From: Filobasidium wieringae
Lineage: Eukaryota > Basidiomycota > Tremellomycetes > Filobasidiales > Filobasidiaceae
NCBI GenBank assembly: GCA_001600055.1
Contig: BCIV01000017.1
Span: forward strand, 124,001-188,000
DNA: 64,000 nt
Direction of reading: 5' to 3'
This document shows positions 9,987 to 21,740 of the stretch, one piece after another. Position 1 is the stretch's first letter; every line of letters starts with the position of its first letter. Under the pieces are notes generated by a model. That model saw only the letters and a list, made by a program, of their open reading frames with translations. It did no database searches and was not told the DNA's origin. The position numbers and the translations under genes are program-made.

Positions 9987-11600
9987 TCAATGTCCACGGG
10001 ATCCCAACCTTACGTTTCTTGAACGACGGACATGCGCGTTCCCCGCTCGTTTCTTCTGGTTCTGACTGGATTTCCTTACTCGACAGACTCGTTGTTTCCC
10101 ATGACCTATACCCCCCAGGAAATTTATCAGCTCAGTCCGATGCAATAATGAAAGGTAGCAAAAGTAAGGCGCCACTTACCACTGTAAGGAGGTACTCCGG
10201 TAGACGAAGGAGTGCTCCAGTCCGCGCTCGTACTCGCCGAAGCCGTATAAGCCGGCTCCGTATAAGCTGGTTCAGATGTAGCGGAGGAAGATGGTTCAGA
10301 GTAATCCGAAGATGTTGACGCTTCAGAATAAGCGGAAGAAGAGGGTTCAGGAGCGACCGAGGAAGACGATGGCTCAGGAGCGACCGAGGAGGAAGAAGGT
10401 TGTTCGGCCGGAGGCGCAGGAGCAGCAGCGGGTGCGCCTTCCGAAGCACCTCCAGTGAGAGCACGACCGTTGAGTACTCCAGTACTATGTCAAACATAAT
10501 CCGCTGATCGTGAGGATCCAATCCGCCTTGTCCTCCAAAAACAAAGAAACCTGAACTCACGTGTATCCACCAGGATAAACGGGGATTCCCGGGAACTCCC
10601 AGTCCTTCAACCGTCCATTGTAACCCTCATGGTAAATATCCTTGTGCCATTCCGTATCATCGTAACTGAAAATTCCGGGGAATTTGCCGGTCAAGGTGGG
10701 CAAGGAGGTACCGGACGATGCGAGTTGGATGATAGCGGCGGTAGGGTAATGTTGAGGGGAAGAAGTGGTGCCAGGAACAGGACCGGTATTGTTATGCAAA
10801 GCGATCAGCTCGTGTCTCACGAGATATTGTCCTAGAGCGAGACACACGATCAGTCCGGCTCCACCAAAACGATCAACGGACTAGACGGCGCAAGACTCAC
10901 CCCCGGGCAAATCCAAAGGTAGTTTGAACTTCCATTGCCTTCCCATCTCACGGGTCATGATCTCAGTAGGCCAATCGTTCTTATCCGTATCATAGTTGTG
11001 TTGAGCGATGCAGAACCAATCCAAAGTCGTCGGGTCTACTTTAGCACAAGCGTCATTAGGACATTTGGCCATGTACTCTCCGATCGGCTAAGCGTTTGAA
11101 GGAGACAGGGTTTCAGCTCAAAGGATGGTCAGGTCTGATTGAGAAAGGGTCTTACACCAGGATGACCTTGGGGCCAATGTTCGTCCCATTGCATGGTGAC
11201 TTCATCACCTGCGTTAGCGTTCAAGACCCCGACGGGGAACTGGTCGTCGAACCGATGACCGTTATCGAATGAACCCGTGGCGATTTGGGGGGAGTAGATG
11301 CCCGTGAAAGCCAAATCCAGACGATCAGATTTCAACTATTCCCGCCGCAAGTACGAGTGGATTTTAGTAAAGAAACGTCAAAGGGAAGGGAACGAAATGA
11401 CTGACGGTGTACCGCATAGGAACGTCCTGTCCATACTGCTGATCTTTCTGTTTATAATCGGCCGTGTAATAATCGTCCAGACCCCATCCAGGGTAAGTCT
11501 GTCCGCCATTGATCTGGACCCAGGCGACTTGGCCGTGTCCTTTGACCACCACAGGTGCGAGCGTCAGGAGAAAGGGAAGAAGAGGGATGAGGTTGAGCAT
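9987..11600 (-). CDS. AA9-type lytic polysaccharide monooxygenase (GH61 / Cel1-like)
   Basis: This is a secreted copper enzyme that oxidatively cleaves cellulose-like polysaccharides. The signal peptide MLNLIPLLPFLLTLAPVVVKG leaves His22 (HGQVAWVQINGG) as the mature N terminus, as the histidine brace requires. The second copper histidine sits in QWDEHWPQGHPGPIGEYMAKC, matching the AA9 W-x-x-W-P-x-x-H-x-G-P pattern. GQYLVRHELIALHNN and the SPQHYP segment correspond to the conserved RHE.IALH and Q-x-Y regions. A long Ala/Pro/Ser linker follows (EPSSSSVAPEPSSS repeats near 10330-10420). A last exon behind a consensus intron encodes a basic tail (VCRVRKSSQNQKKRAGN) ending at 9987. There is no carbohydrate-binding module. 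Fungal AA9 proteins with such a basic tail are known. At least five introns. Confidence 0.87.
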
Positions 11601-12263
11601 CCTAGGTAGATAGATGTGGGGTACTTGATGAAGAGCTTTGTGATGAAGAGGTTCGTGTTTCGTCGAGTTGCAGAGGGGTAGAAAGGCGATTCAAGTGAAC
11701 GTTTGTATAAGAACGAGTGTGTATTGCGCGGTTGTAGAGGGATTGAACCTGATCAACAGTGTCCAAAGGGAAGAGAGTGTGTGTCGAGTCGTGGCGAGTG
11801 ATGGAGATACAGCGAGGCAGGATACAGTCGCTCTTGTTGATGAGAGTATACGAGGTTTTTGTTGTGAACTCGATAATTTGATTGATGAGGTTTATTGTCT
11901 CGCATGTCTCGTCCTTCTGTCGCGTTTGATCAAATGCCAAGAACACCCTTGAAACGCGTTTCACAATGCTTGGCGTGGAACGGGGAACCACACGAGATAC
12001 TGCCGGATCCAGTAATAAAGCGATCACGCACAAGCATCCGACCGGCTCAATCGATGTCCAGTATATCCAGCCAATTCGTACGTTTCATGAACGTGGACAT
12101 TATATGTAACGTGATAACGTGTACGTCTATCAGATCAAGCTACATCGGGAGAAAACAAAGAAAACGAGCCGGATCGGTTCTTGTGATACAGTACTACCAT
12201 TCGCAGTCGCGCCATCCCACCCCAGATCATCCCATCCCCACCTCTCCGCCTCCCCACCTGACC
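11601..12263. other. Intergenic: LPMO promoter and TDT 3' flank
   Basis: This region lies upstream of the LPMO start (11600) and downstream of the TDT transporter stop (12264). Short open frames on both strands lack family resemblance. No repeat or RNA gene was noticed. Confidence 0.5.
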
Positions 12264-13932
12264 TCAAGCCTCCTCAGAACTCCTCGACTCATCCCTCTGT
12301 CGACTATTATGATGCTGAATATGTTGCTCCGCCTCCTCCTCCTCTTCCAACTTGCTCCTGGCGTTAGCCAATAACAGTTCCCCACTGATGATCATAGGTA
12401 AAGTATAGAGCACGAGCCATAGCCAGAAGATGACGAGGCAGACGAGGATGATGGAGGTGATCACTTTGAAAGCGGGCGAGTCGAAGTCGGTTGCGAATTG
12501 AGAACAAGCCACGCCAAAGATCCCGATCGGATAGGCTACGTGGTAAGGAAAAAATACGTCTGGGCTTAGCGAAAAAAGGTCTGGGCGGTTTCCGATAGAG
12601 CGACAACACTCACCGGCTGACCACATGTACAAAGAGAACTTGGATTTCTTGGCATCGGAAAAGAAAGTCAAAAGCCCAATAATGATCCAGTAACTAACGA
12701 ATGAATCTTCAACAGAGGATCTCAACCATCATGAACGATACTGGCAACTCACATGGCGAATCCCCAACTGATCAACCCAAAGATCAATCCAGTAGCATAC
12801 AACCCTTCCCCTACCCGTTGATAAACTCATCAGCACTTCTCCATCCCACCGCCTCATTGCGACACTCACCAAGCACAGCACTCGCCACATTTCCCTTCCC
12901 ATTATACTCAAAGATATGTTTCTTCGGACCCGCAGCGTATCCTAGACCATTGAAAGCGTAGCTGATATTGGCCAAGGCAGCAACGGGGATGAATTGAGCT
13001 CCGATCTTCTTGGGTTCTGGAGTTTGGTTGGTGAGGAGACGAGTAAAGTAGGCTGTGAGGGTCATGAGCGCTAGGTAGAAGCCTATCATGGGTAACGGCG
13101 CGTAAGAGGGAAAGAATTCGATATCAGGAACGGTATACGGACAAGGGGAAGATCAGGAATCTCACCGAGTCCCAATAGCAGATAAGACACAACCACCACG
13201 CTCATACTCAAATGAGTACTGAGCGGGGTATAGCTGACCACGACGCTTCCAGCACTAGCCGTACTAAGTACTCCCGTAACGGGGTACATCATGCTCGGGG
13301 ACAAATTGTGCAAAGAAACCTCTTCATCCCTAATCAAGATCCAATACACCGTCACGCTCGCGACCATGGCGATCAGGACGCTGGCCCACCAGAGGGCTAG
13401 AGCGACGTATTCCCAATTATGCCATTCCTGACCTGGGATCAGGGCGACGAGCTCGATAAGGGTCGAAGAGGCGATGGAGATGGCGGAGAGATAGGTGGTT
13501 TGGTCGATATCCGTCTCGAACATCGCCCATGTCGGACGAGGGAAGAGGATACATCGGGTGAAGAAGGTTATGGTTATCAGAGCGAAGAGGAGGATATCGA
13601 GAACGAAGAGGATACAGGCGATCGTTTCTGTGTACGAGAACCGGTAGGCATGACGTCGGTTTTGATATCGCTCAGTATAGATAAGGAAACTTCGTACCTA
13701 ACCCTTTGAACTGGTAAGGGTTCTGTTTCATCAAGATCGCCAGGATCCCTGGTCACAAGAACTAGATATCAGTATATAGCATCCCATATAACCTTCAACG
13801 TTCCAAAGACTTACCAGTTCCCATACAAAACACATACATCTGGGGTGTGAACACTTCGAGCGCGACTTTTGCAGCATTATCGGTTTCCTTCCAATAATTC
13901 CTGGTCGGACGAGGGAAGGTGAAGGCTCCCAT
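12264..13932 (-). CDS. TDT-family transporter (malate / C4-dicarboxylate or sulfite efflux type)
   Basis: This is a plasma-membrane carrier of about 400 residues with ten predicted TM segments. The start MGAFTFPRPTRNYWKE leads into FTPQMYVFCMGTGILAILM and NPYQFKGL, the signature opening of fungal TDT proteins such as Mae1 and Ssu1. ETDIDQTTYLSAISIASS, the CMSTLS-like TM blocks near 13100-13480 and PEPKKIGAQFIPVAALANIS near 13000 continue the family pattern. GKGNVASAVLG, FFPYHVAYPIGIFGVACSQFATDF and the final TM with a basic/acidic tail (SKLEEEEEAEQHIQHHNSRQ) follow. Sulfite efflux and malate uptake members are too alike to separate by eye. It has at least six short introns and the same orientation as the LPMO gene, with its own upstream region. 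Confidence 0.87.
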
Positions 13933-14250
13933 CTTGCTAAGTTACGGTATCGTTGGGATGACCTGGATATGATGAAGGAGTGTCAAGCAAGGTCCTATTC
14001 CTATTCGAAGAGATGCGCATGGAGTTGCGACTTGCGATCTGAACTTGAGCTGATAATCTCGAATCTCGAATCTTGACCGAGGTTGATGACGTTTTCCGGG
14101 CGTACGTAATCCAAATCAAAGGATCGGTCAGTGTCGAATCACGTGTTATTCATTCGAGATTATTGATATCGCAGCATGCAGCACACCCATTTACAATTTC
14201 CTATTCCTCGATTGCACAATTCCACAGCCGTTCGTTATTGTTACAACCTA
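13933..14250. other. Intergenic: TDT promoter and coiled-coil gene 3' flank
   Basis: The 318 bases contain no recognisable gene. They serve as the upstream region of the TDT transporter and the 3' end of the coiled-coil gene. Confidence 0.5.
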
Positions 14251-15916
14251 TCAATTCTGGTTCTCCAACGCAGTCGCAAACGGGTTCCCAAAGTACCTAG
14301 CCCCAGCGTGTCCCGCGGTAGCTGGAGGTGGTCCAGGAGGGGCGGCATAACCGGGGGGCGCCCCACCTTCATAGAGCGGCAAACTCTCCCCAGCGCGTTC
14401 CATGATCCTCTTCCTGATCTCCCTCAATCGACCCCGAGTATCGTTCAATTCCGATTCGGTCGATTGGGACTGAGATTCCAACCCGCGCAGGTGGTTGAGC
14501 GATTGGGATAAGACTTCTCTTAATTGAAGATGAGTCCGTTGGAGTTTCTGAGCGGATTGTTGGATCTTGTCGTGCATCGCCATATCGCTGAAAACGTTGT
14601 CGAACCAAATATCACCCATCGATCTGTATCCAGATAAAGTCTATCAGCCCCCATGCACACTCCTCATCCCCGCCCGAACCCCAAAGACTCACTGTCGAGG
14701 GACCTCAAAAGCCCCCAAATCCCTGATCATAGGCTGTAAACCCTGAGCCTGGGTGACATACATCCTAGCCTGATCCCCAAATCGCTGAGCATCACTGAGT
14801 GCGTTTCGTTCCATCATATCCGCTCCCAACCCTCCCCCGAACATGTCGTACGTAGAAGCGGACAAGGCCTGTCGAGGTACGAAGGGAGAGTTTAGCTGAA
14901 TAGGGACGTGGAGGGTATGACGAGGGGTCGACTTACGCTGTTCATACTGTTGTAAGCCATGGCCATACATTTATCCGCTTGTTTAAGCAGGTTATAGGCT
15001 CGGGATTCGTTCGTCACTTGACCTTGAATCTGTATGAGAGCCGTTACATCAGACATCAACGTCCAAGGCTGGGAGGCAAGGAAAGGGCAAACGTACCTCG
15101 TTGTACTTTGTCAAAGCGCTCTGGAATGCTTGTTCGGCTTGATCTTCCTCAGGGTAAGCTGAGAACGGTCGAAATGAACGATCAGGATCGTGATCCGATT
15201 CAAGCCGATGAATAAAGCTCACTAGGAGTAGGACCGGAGAAGACCTTTTCGTACAAAGCTTCAAGAGCTTTCCGAAGTCGTTCGTGTTGAGTGACGAGTG
15301 GTTTCAAGTTGTTAACCTTTCCCCCACCGATAACCCATATCAGTGAACTCATCCTCACCTTGCTGTTAGATGTACGAACGGCTGGAGACTCACCTCGTTC
15401 TCAAACTCTTTGATCTGGGATTCCATAGCTTCGATCTCCGCCTTCAACCTTCGTTCCTCCTCGAACGCTTCGAGGTATTCCTTCTCCTCCTTAGACTCCT
15501 TATCGGTGAGTTTGGACTGATAAGATCGAGGGTGTTTTACCCTTTCCCAGACTCGTTTGGATGTGCGATCACGGATATCGGCCCATTCTTTGTATTCCTT
15601 CTTGCTACATAGATTGATCAGGATATGGTCAGCTATGAAGTATGGCGGTACGAAAACCCTGACGAGGTCCGACTCACGTCGCTTTCTCAAGCTTGTTGAG
15701 GGAAGCTTTATCACCGTCCAACTGTTTCCTCACCCCGCTGAGCTGGCTCTCGACCTGTTTCAGAGTGGGAGGGGCATAGTCTATGGCTTCGATATCGTTT
15801 GTCAATCGCTCATGCTGTTAGTCGAGTTGAGAGGGAGGGTCAGTGTCGTAAAGGACAGCAAGACGATAGATACGAGGACCGACCTCGGCGACGTGATCTT
15901 GGATGGCTTCTGACAT
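14251..15916 (-). CDS. Coiled-coil protein of unknown function with Pro-rich tail
   Basis: This protein of about 420 residues is built mostly of heptad-like helices. MSEAIQDHVAE joins across an intron to HERLTNDIEAIDYAPPTLKQ. Next come VESQLSGVRKQLDGDKASL, EWADIRDRTSKRVWERVKHP and the highly charged KESKEEKEYLEAFEEERRLK. NESRAYNLLKQADKCMAMAY, a helix-rich stretch around MFGGGLGADMMERNALSDAQ and DIWFDNVFSDMAMHDKIQQS follow. The tail (PPGYAAPPGPPPATAGHAGA) is Pro/Gly-rich and could bind SH3 or WW domains. No signal peptide or TM segment is seen. I do not recognise a named family, although proteins with this build are widespread in fungi. About six introns. A TATA-like element lies 70 bases upstream. 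Confidence 0.8.
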
Positions 15917-15986
15917 GGTTGTGCGTGTTGTTGCTATGTGATGAGTATGAGGTTCGCCACTGGACTATACGAAGAGCAGCTGGTGG

Positions 15987-15993
15987 TATATAT
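15987..15993 (-). promoter_or_regulatory. TATA-like element of the coiled-coil gene
   Basis: ATATATA on the minus strand lies 71 bases before the ATG at 15916, a suitable place for a TATA box. Only the motif and its position support this. Confidence 0.35.
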
Positions 15994-16538
15994 GCAGTTG
16001 TAACCAGGAGCGCACGGAGTGTACAGCAATCAACTAGCAACTCGAAACTGAATCTGAACGAGCCTCTCGAAAGTGAACATGAGCTCGCTTTGTTCCGGTT
16101 CTTGGCGTTTCTCGGCAGATTCCCGGCTGCAACCCAATCCAGCTAAACATCCGAAATTCAGGAACGAGTGACGTATCAGCTTGTCCCTCAGCACCGCCAG
16201 CTCGACCTCGACACATGCACACACACACAGCCGCAACTCGCTACTCGAGAATGGTATTCCTAGCTGATATCGTCCTATCCAAAGCGTATATATATCATAC
16301 ATAGTCCAGACATTCACGTCTCGGCTCATCCCCGCGATACCGAGGTCTTTCTCCAGGATCGTATTCGCGAGAAATAAACAAGAGGGGCAAGGAGGAAAGG
16401 CCAGAGGGGTATAGATCGTGACGTATCGTTATCGTTTTTCCCGTATAGCGGATGTGGTTCAGGATCAAGAAGACAGGGTATTAGAGGTGTAAGGTAGGGT
16501 GAGAGGGGGGAGGGGGTTCGTAGTTTCTTTGCAAAAAT

Positions 16539-16565
16539 CAGTCCAGTCCAGTCCAGTCCAGTCCA
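16539..16565. repeat. CAGTC pentanucleotide tandem repeat, five units
   Basis: Five perfect copies of CAGTC followed by a partial unit and two degenerate copies (cagtccaatcc). It lies 67 bases past the KH gene stop, in the presumed 3' UTR or spacer. Confidence 0.9.
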
Positions 16566-16631
16566 ATCCAATTCATTCCGGTCGGAATCAGTCATTCCTT
16601 TTCTTGTTCTCCTCTCGTTCTTTTGTTTCTT

Positions 16632-19600
16632 TTAGTTTTGGAATTGAGGAAACCCGATGGAACTCGCTGAAAGAGGCACAGGGGACGATCCGAAGTGCGA
16701 ACTCGTAGGCGAAGGTGAAGATTGGTACCCCACGCCTCCACCGAATCCCTTCAGGTCCAACGATTGGGTACGGACATTGGCGACTCTCAATCGATGAGCT
16801 AGCCCTTTAGGTTTCGTAGTCTCCTCCGGGATACTCTCGAAAGGTGAAGACTATAGAGACACATGATCAACTTGCTGTTCCCCCGACTTGACAATCGCGG
16901 GTCAGAACTCACGTTGGCAGTCCGTTCCATCCAATCGGTAGTCATCGACGGATCAAGCGATCCGGTCTTCCCGTTCTTGACGATCGATCTAAAGTTTCGA
17001 TTCTCGTATTGCACCGGAGCTTCATTCCCGACCCTAGCGAAAACGATCGAGTTGGTCCCGGCAGCTGTGCATCACGGTAACCTACATCAGTCACGACACC
17101 AAACATCACCTGCAGAAAATCAGAAAACGTACCATCATTGTTACCCCAAGGAGAGAACGAAACGGGTATCTCAGGCTTCTGTCTCTCAGCGAAATACCTC
17201 TCCAAGATGTTCTTGGCCGCTTCGAACCTCGCGACGTCCCTGATCCCGGAAGAAAAGACGATCCCGACCATTCGGTCGTCCCGGAACATACTACTCAATC
17301 GGGTAGATACCGCCGTAGTATCCAATACGTTTTGGACACAGGTGTGCCAGTCTGGAAGATCAGAGGGATGGACGTTTGTGCGGAGCAGGGCTAGGCGTTC
17401 GAGCGGGATGAGAGACTAGGCGTGGTAAAACCTGTCAGCATAGGGTCCTAGACTGGATCGGAGGGGAAAGGTTCTACTCACGCGAAGGATCGGTTCGATC
17501 AAGGGCAGCGTGTTGAGTGCGGAATACACCTCGATCCCATCTAATCCTTGTTCTCGAGGCAGGCACCGGATGACTGCTCCGTACCTCTCTTGCCATTGGG
17601 AAACAACAGGGTTCGACTGGATCGATGCGTGACAAGCTCGAGGAAGGGGTGCGACTCGTCGAGGAGCGTAGTAACGGGTCTATGGGAGCAACAGGTCAGT
17701 GGTTTGTCAGAAGCAAGCGTTTATCGAACCGAGGTCGGCTTACATCTTCGGGTACATGCTCCATAACGATATCTTTCACCCTGTCGATTACGGTCGCGTT
17801 CTTGGCAGGAGTGATGATCAGGACATTATCCTCGTTTTCTGTACGGCGCATAGCATTTGGTCAATTCTATGCCCAAACACCGGACTAAGTAAGGCTCACC
17901 CTCGTGCCCTCCAAACTCGGCCCACTGCTCCTTGGACGAAAATCTGACGGCGACGTTGTGCTTGTACATGATTTCCTGGATGTTCTTTCCGTTCCTACCG
18001 ATAATCTTTCGGTGGAACGATTCCGGCAGGTAAAACGATGTCTCGGCAGGCAGTTCGTCCTGAAGGATTCCCAATGCGATCGCAACGCTCGCGATGCTGT
18101 CACTTCGAATGTCCAGTGTGAACAAGCGGTCGCCTGTAAACCATGAAAACGCGTGTCAATAGCTATATACCAATCACAACAAACTAAGCGTGACTCACTG
18201 CATTCCACGAGCTGGACCTTGGAGTTTGATTTACGCGACATCATGACGATCTTTCCATTACCTTTTCCAGCCAAGAACTCCTGATGTTCGATCAAAGGTT
18301 GAACTTGGAATTGAACGTGCGAAGCGTATCCCTAAGTCAAGGCGATCGATCAGTATAACTCCCATAATTCGGGTCCAGCCAGGGACATACCAGGCTGGTA
18401 GGATTCTCGATCAAGTCGAATACCCTTCTGACGCCTGATATTCCCGATTTACCGGAAAAGACCTCGATACAACTAGCCCCAGTGGCAGTCTCGACGTCCG
18501 TCTCGATGGCCAACCTACGAGCTTCCCCTACGATATCGTACTTCGAGGTCACGTTCATCGTATCGACGATCCAGGTGGCGGCTAAACACGTATCGGTCAA
18601 CTGTGGCGGCGCATGAGGAGAGTTAAGGGCCACACATTCCGAAACAGTCCCACGTGCGACTAACCAATTTGATGATATGCTTCATGGTCCTCCTGATACT
18701 GATCTCATGGTCGCCGATGACTTGGATCCATCCGGTTCGAGAATCGGGAATGAGTCTGACCGTACATCCATTATCGAACATGGCTTTCCGAATCTCCTCG
18801 GATCTGTTCAGATGTTCGAACGTCAACGGTCAACGGTCGTTTTGAGCGGATTTCTGCAGACGGCACGTACTTTTCATGGATGAGCCAATCCAATTTCCTC
18901 GGGCTGACTTGTGATTGGAACGGAAGAACGGCGGCGTTCTACGACGAGAACGAGATCAGTATTTCAGTAATCGACACCCATCACGTTCGCTCCGACGTAC
19001 CTTGTCAAAGGCGAGTCTCAACAACCATTCCTTTGCGTTCAATACACGAATGGCAGAAGCTCCGGTGATATAGACCGTGTTGGCGTTGACGCCTGCCGGA
19101 CCGGGTCCAGCGGGGGAAAGTAATCCTGGGGAAGGCCAACCCATCCTCGCAGGATCGGGGGAAAGCGTCGATTGTTGTTTCTGATGCATCCCGCCGTTCA
19201 AGTTGAGCGCGTTCAACCCGGTGGAGAGGTCGGGTACGGTAGGGTCGACCAATCCGGGAATGCCAGTGGGAGGAGGACCTGTCCCGAACCCAGCTCCGAG
19301 ACCTGGTGATCCTGCTCCCCCGAGGGAAGCCGCTCCACCCAAGTAAGGTGAGAATCGGAGGGGAGGACTCATGACGGGACTCAAACTCCCATAACTCGCC
19401 TGGTTCTCGGCCAAGACGAGTTTCCCCTGGGGGAAATAGATATTCGTCTCGGTCAACGCCATCATGTTATTGACCACGCCGTTCTTCCTGCCTGCCAAGA
19501 TCCGATGCAAGACTTCGGAGATCTCGATCGTCTCCACGTGAAGCCCGTTCAGTTCGTCCGAGAGGACCAACAACAACGTCTTGGCGGCGGCGACGGCATG

Positions 19601-21740
19601 AGCGAGACCTTGGATGACGATCACGCACGTTCCCTCCTTGATGAACCCGAGCGATTCGAAAGTCTGATTGAGCATCTCTTCCTGTAACTGCTGAGCGTCC
19701 ATGATCCCGGAGAACCGATTGGAAGTGGGGGAAGGGGTAGGGACGAACCCCTGATCGGTCGATTGTTGAGGGAAGAACCTGGAGGAAGTCGCCGATCGGG
19801 GAGGGACGGAGACTTCCAAGCTCCCTCTCCTAGAACCTTGACGACTGTTCGGTTTCTCCCCGATCACCCCGGCCGAGTCCCCCGTGGAAGGGTTGGACCC
19901 GGTCGTGTTGGGTAATTCCATATGAATGCTCTCGGGGGAATCCATGACGATCTGTTCCCCCGTCCCCTGTCCACCCGTCGGCTGAACGTTCCCCCCCGTC
20001 TCCTCCTTGTTCGGCCAACCCCTCCTCCCCCCCGTCCCATTCCCAGCCCCAACGCTCCCACTACTCCCGCTCCCCTGTCTCCTCTGCCCCCCCGGACCCG
20101 CCTGTACCCCCGAACCCTGCCGACTCGTTCCCGTCGTTCCCGTTCCCGTTCCCATGGACGTCTTCACCCCCGCGTTCCTCCTGACGACGGGATCATCGAT
20201 GGTCAACAAGACCCCCGTCTTCATCGCGATCTCGTTCAACTTCGCTCGGACTTCGGGGATGATGGTATTAGGTGAAAGACCCGATGAGGATGACGAGTTG
20301 TTGATCCCGCTCGAAGCGCGCGAGGTGTTTAGGGAGGGGAAGAGGGCGGAGAGGTTGTATATCTGCGTAAGGGGGAAAGAGACTTCCGCTTTTGTCTGCC
20401 GTCCGTCGACGAAGAGAAAAAAAAAGGAAGAGAAGATCACATGATCATAGTCTGGGTCAGTTACTTTCCTTGTCCCAATCACAATCACCATCATACCCCA
20501 TCGAATGACCGCCTCCTAGACTCACCTCGGGCATGATCTCTCTCCTCAACGCGCTCTTGGCGAACAAGACCTTTGCATAAGTCCCTTGGAAACGGAACAA
20601 GAACCTCGCCTTCCCCTTGACCCTCTGCGTATCCGTTTGACTCTGCGTGTGACCCTGCGTGTGACCTTGCTGTGCGCGATGCGGAGTATGGGGCGTGGGG
20701 AAGGAAGGCGGGCCTTCCCTAAAACTAGCCGGGTACCCTAGAGAAGTATGAAACGCCGGTACGATAGGGTTGACGTTTAACATCATCGTTCCCACCCCCG
20801 GGTTGGGTTGATTAAAAGATGGAGTGGGACCGGAAGGGGAAGCGGAAGGCGAAGGGACGACGTGTGGGTGGGAAGGGAATACGATCTCCACCGTGATCTT
20901 CACGTCGCTCTGAGTCCCGATGACTTGCGATACGTTTCTCGCCCATTCGAGAGTGAGCGGTCGGTCGTTCTGATCCATCACGACAGCAGGGGTGGGGGTG
21001 GATTCGGAGTTCGGACCCGTTGGGTCTTGATAGGGAACCGGATCGGAACCTTTCCCTTTCCCTTGCCCCTGTCCGAGCCCATGCGCATGCGCTTCTCCTT
21101 CTGATTCTTCAGGGACGACCCCATACTCCCCTCCCCCCACCCTAGATCCATCCCCAAACCAAACTTCCTGAACAGTCTTCGTCCGTCTCACCCTCCTCGC
21201 TCCATCCTCCATCGACCCCCTCCCCGTGGTGTTCCTAGAATCGTCCTCGAACCCGAGAGCAGTCCCTGTGGAAGATCGGAGCCGATCATCTTTCCCTTGT
21301 CCACCCCCGACACCGAGACCCCCGCCGAGACCCGCGCCCGACCGGATAGGATCGAACGGACCAGACGTCCCGGCCCCTCCATGATACCCTGAAGAATAGC
21401 CCGTCTGGTGGGTCGAAAAGGAAGCGGTAGTGACGGGAGAAAGCGAGGAGGAGGTATCGTTTGCGTTGGTGGTGGTGGTGAATACCGGCTGTCCCGATTG
21501 TCCCTGTCCGTGCAGATTACTGTACGGGACGTGCGGTTTATCGAAAGAGAGGGTGGCTGAGCGGAACGGAGGGATTCTCGCGGCGGGGTTGTTGATGAGG
21601 TTGGAGGGCGGCTGTGGCTGTGGTTGTGGTGGTTGTGGTTGAGAGTGAGAGTGCGGGTGAGAGTGGATGGGATGAGGATGTGATTCTGGATCGGATGATC
21701 TCGCCGGATAAGCCCAGAAGAGGGAATAAACCGTGTCCAT
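16632..21740 (-). CDS. Large multi-KH-domain RNA-binding protein
   Basis: This protein of roughly 1,350 residues is probably a cytoplasmic mRNA regulator. The chosen start MDTVYSLFWAYPARS precedes a low-complexity His/Ser/Pro/Gln stretch; an upstream in-frame ATG at 21923 is possible. Exon 1 ends at EIMPE. Exon 2 carries Gly/Ser-rich linkers and a KH-like ILAGRKNGVVNNMM segment near 19490. Later exons give EEIRKAMFDNGCTVRLIPDS, then FLAGKGNGKIVMMSRKSNSK near 18270. The textbook KH loop in PESFHRKIIGRNGKNIQEIM lies near 18000. The exon joins around 19000 and 18870 were checked and keep frame. The tail ends FPQFQN at TAA 16632-16634. The layout resembles fungal KH proteins of the Scp160/vigilin or Bicaudal-C sort; which one is unclear. 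Ten or so introns. Confidence 0.85.

Larger units (their letters stand above)
15917..16631. other. Intergenic: coiled-coil gene promoter, KH gene 3' flank, short tandem repeats
   Basis: This region holds the promoter side of the coiled-coil gene and the 3' flank of the KH gene. It contains a short CA-rich run near 16212-16225 and the CAGTC tandem repeat listed separately. No gene was found. Confidence 0.5.

Noticed and set aside
9661..9990. 109-codon minus-strand frame overlapping the LPMO stop
   Set aside because: It starts with TTG and overlaps the end of the LPMO coding exon in another frame; best read as 3' UTR.
16539..16565. CAGTC repeat as a centromeric or telomeric array
   Set aside because: Only five units; an ordinary microsatellite.
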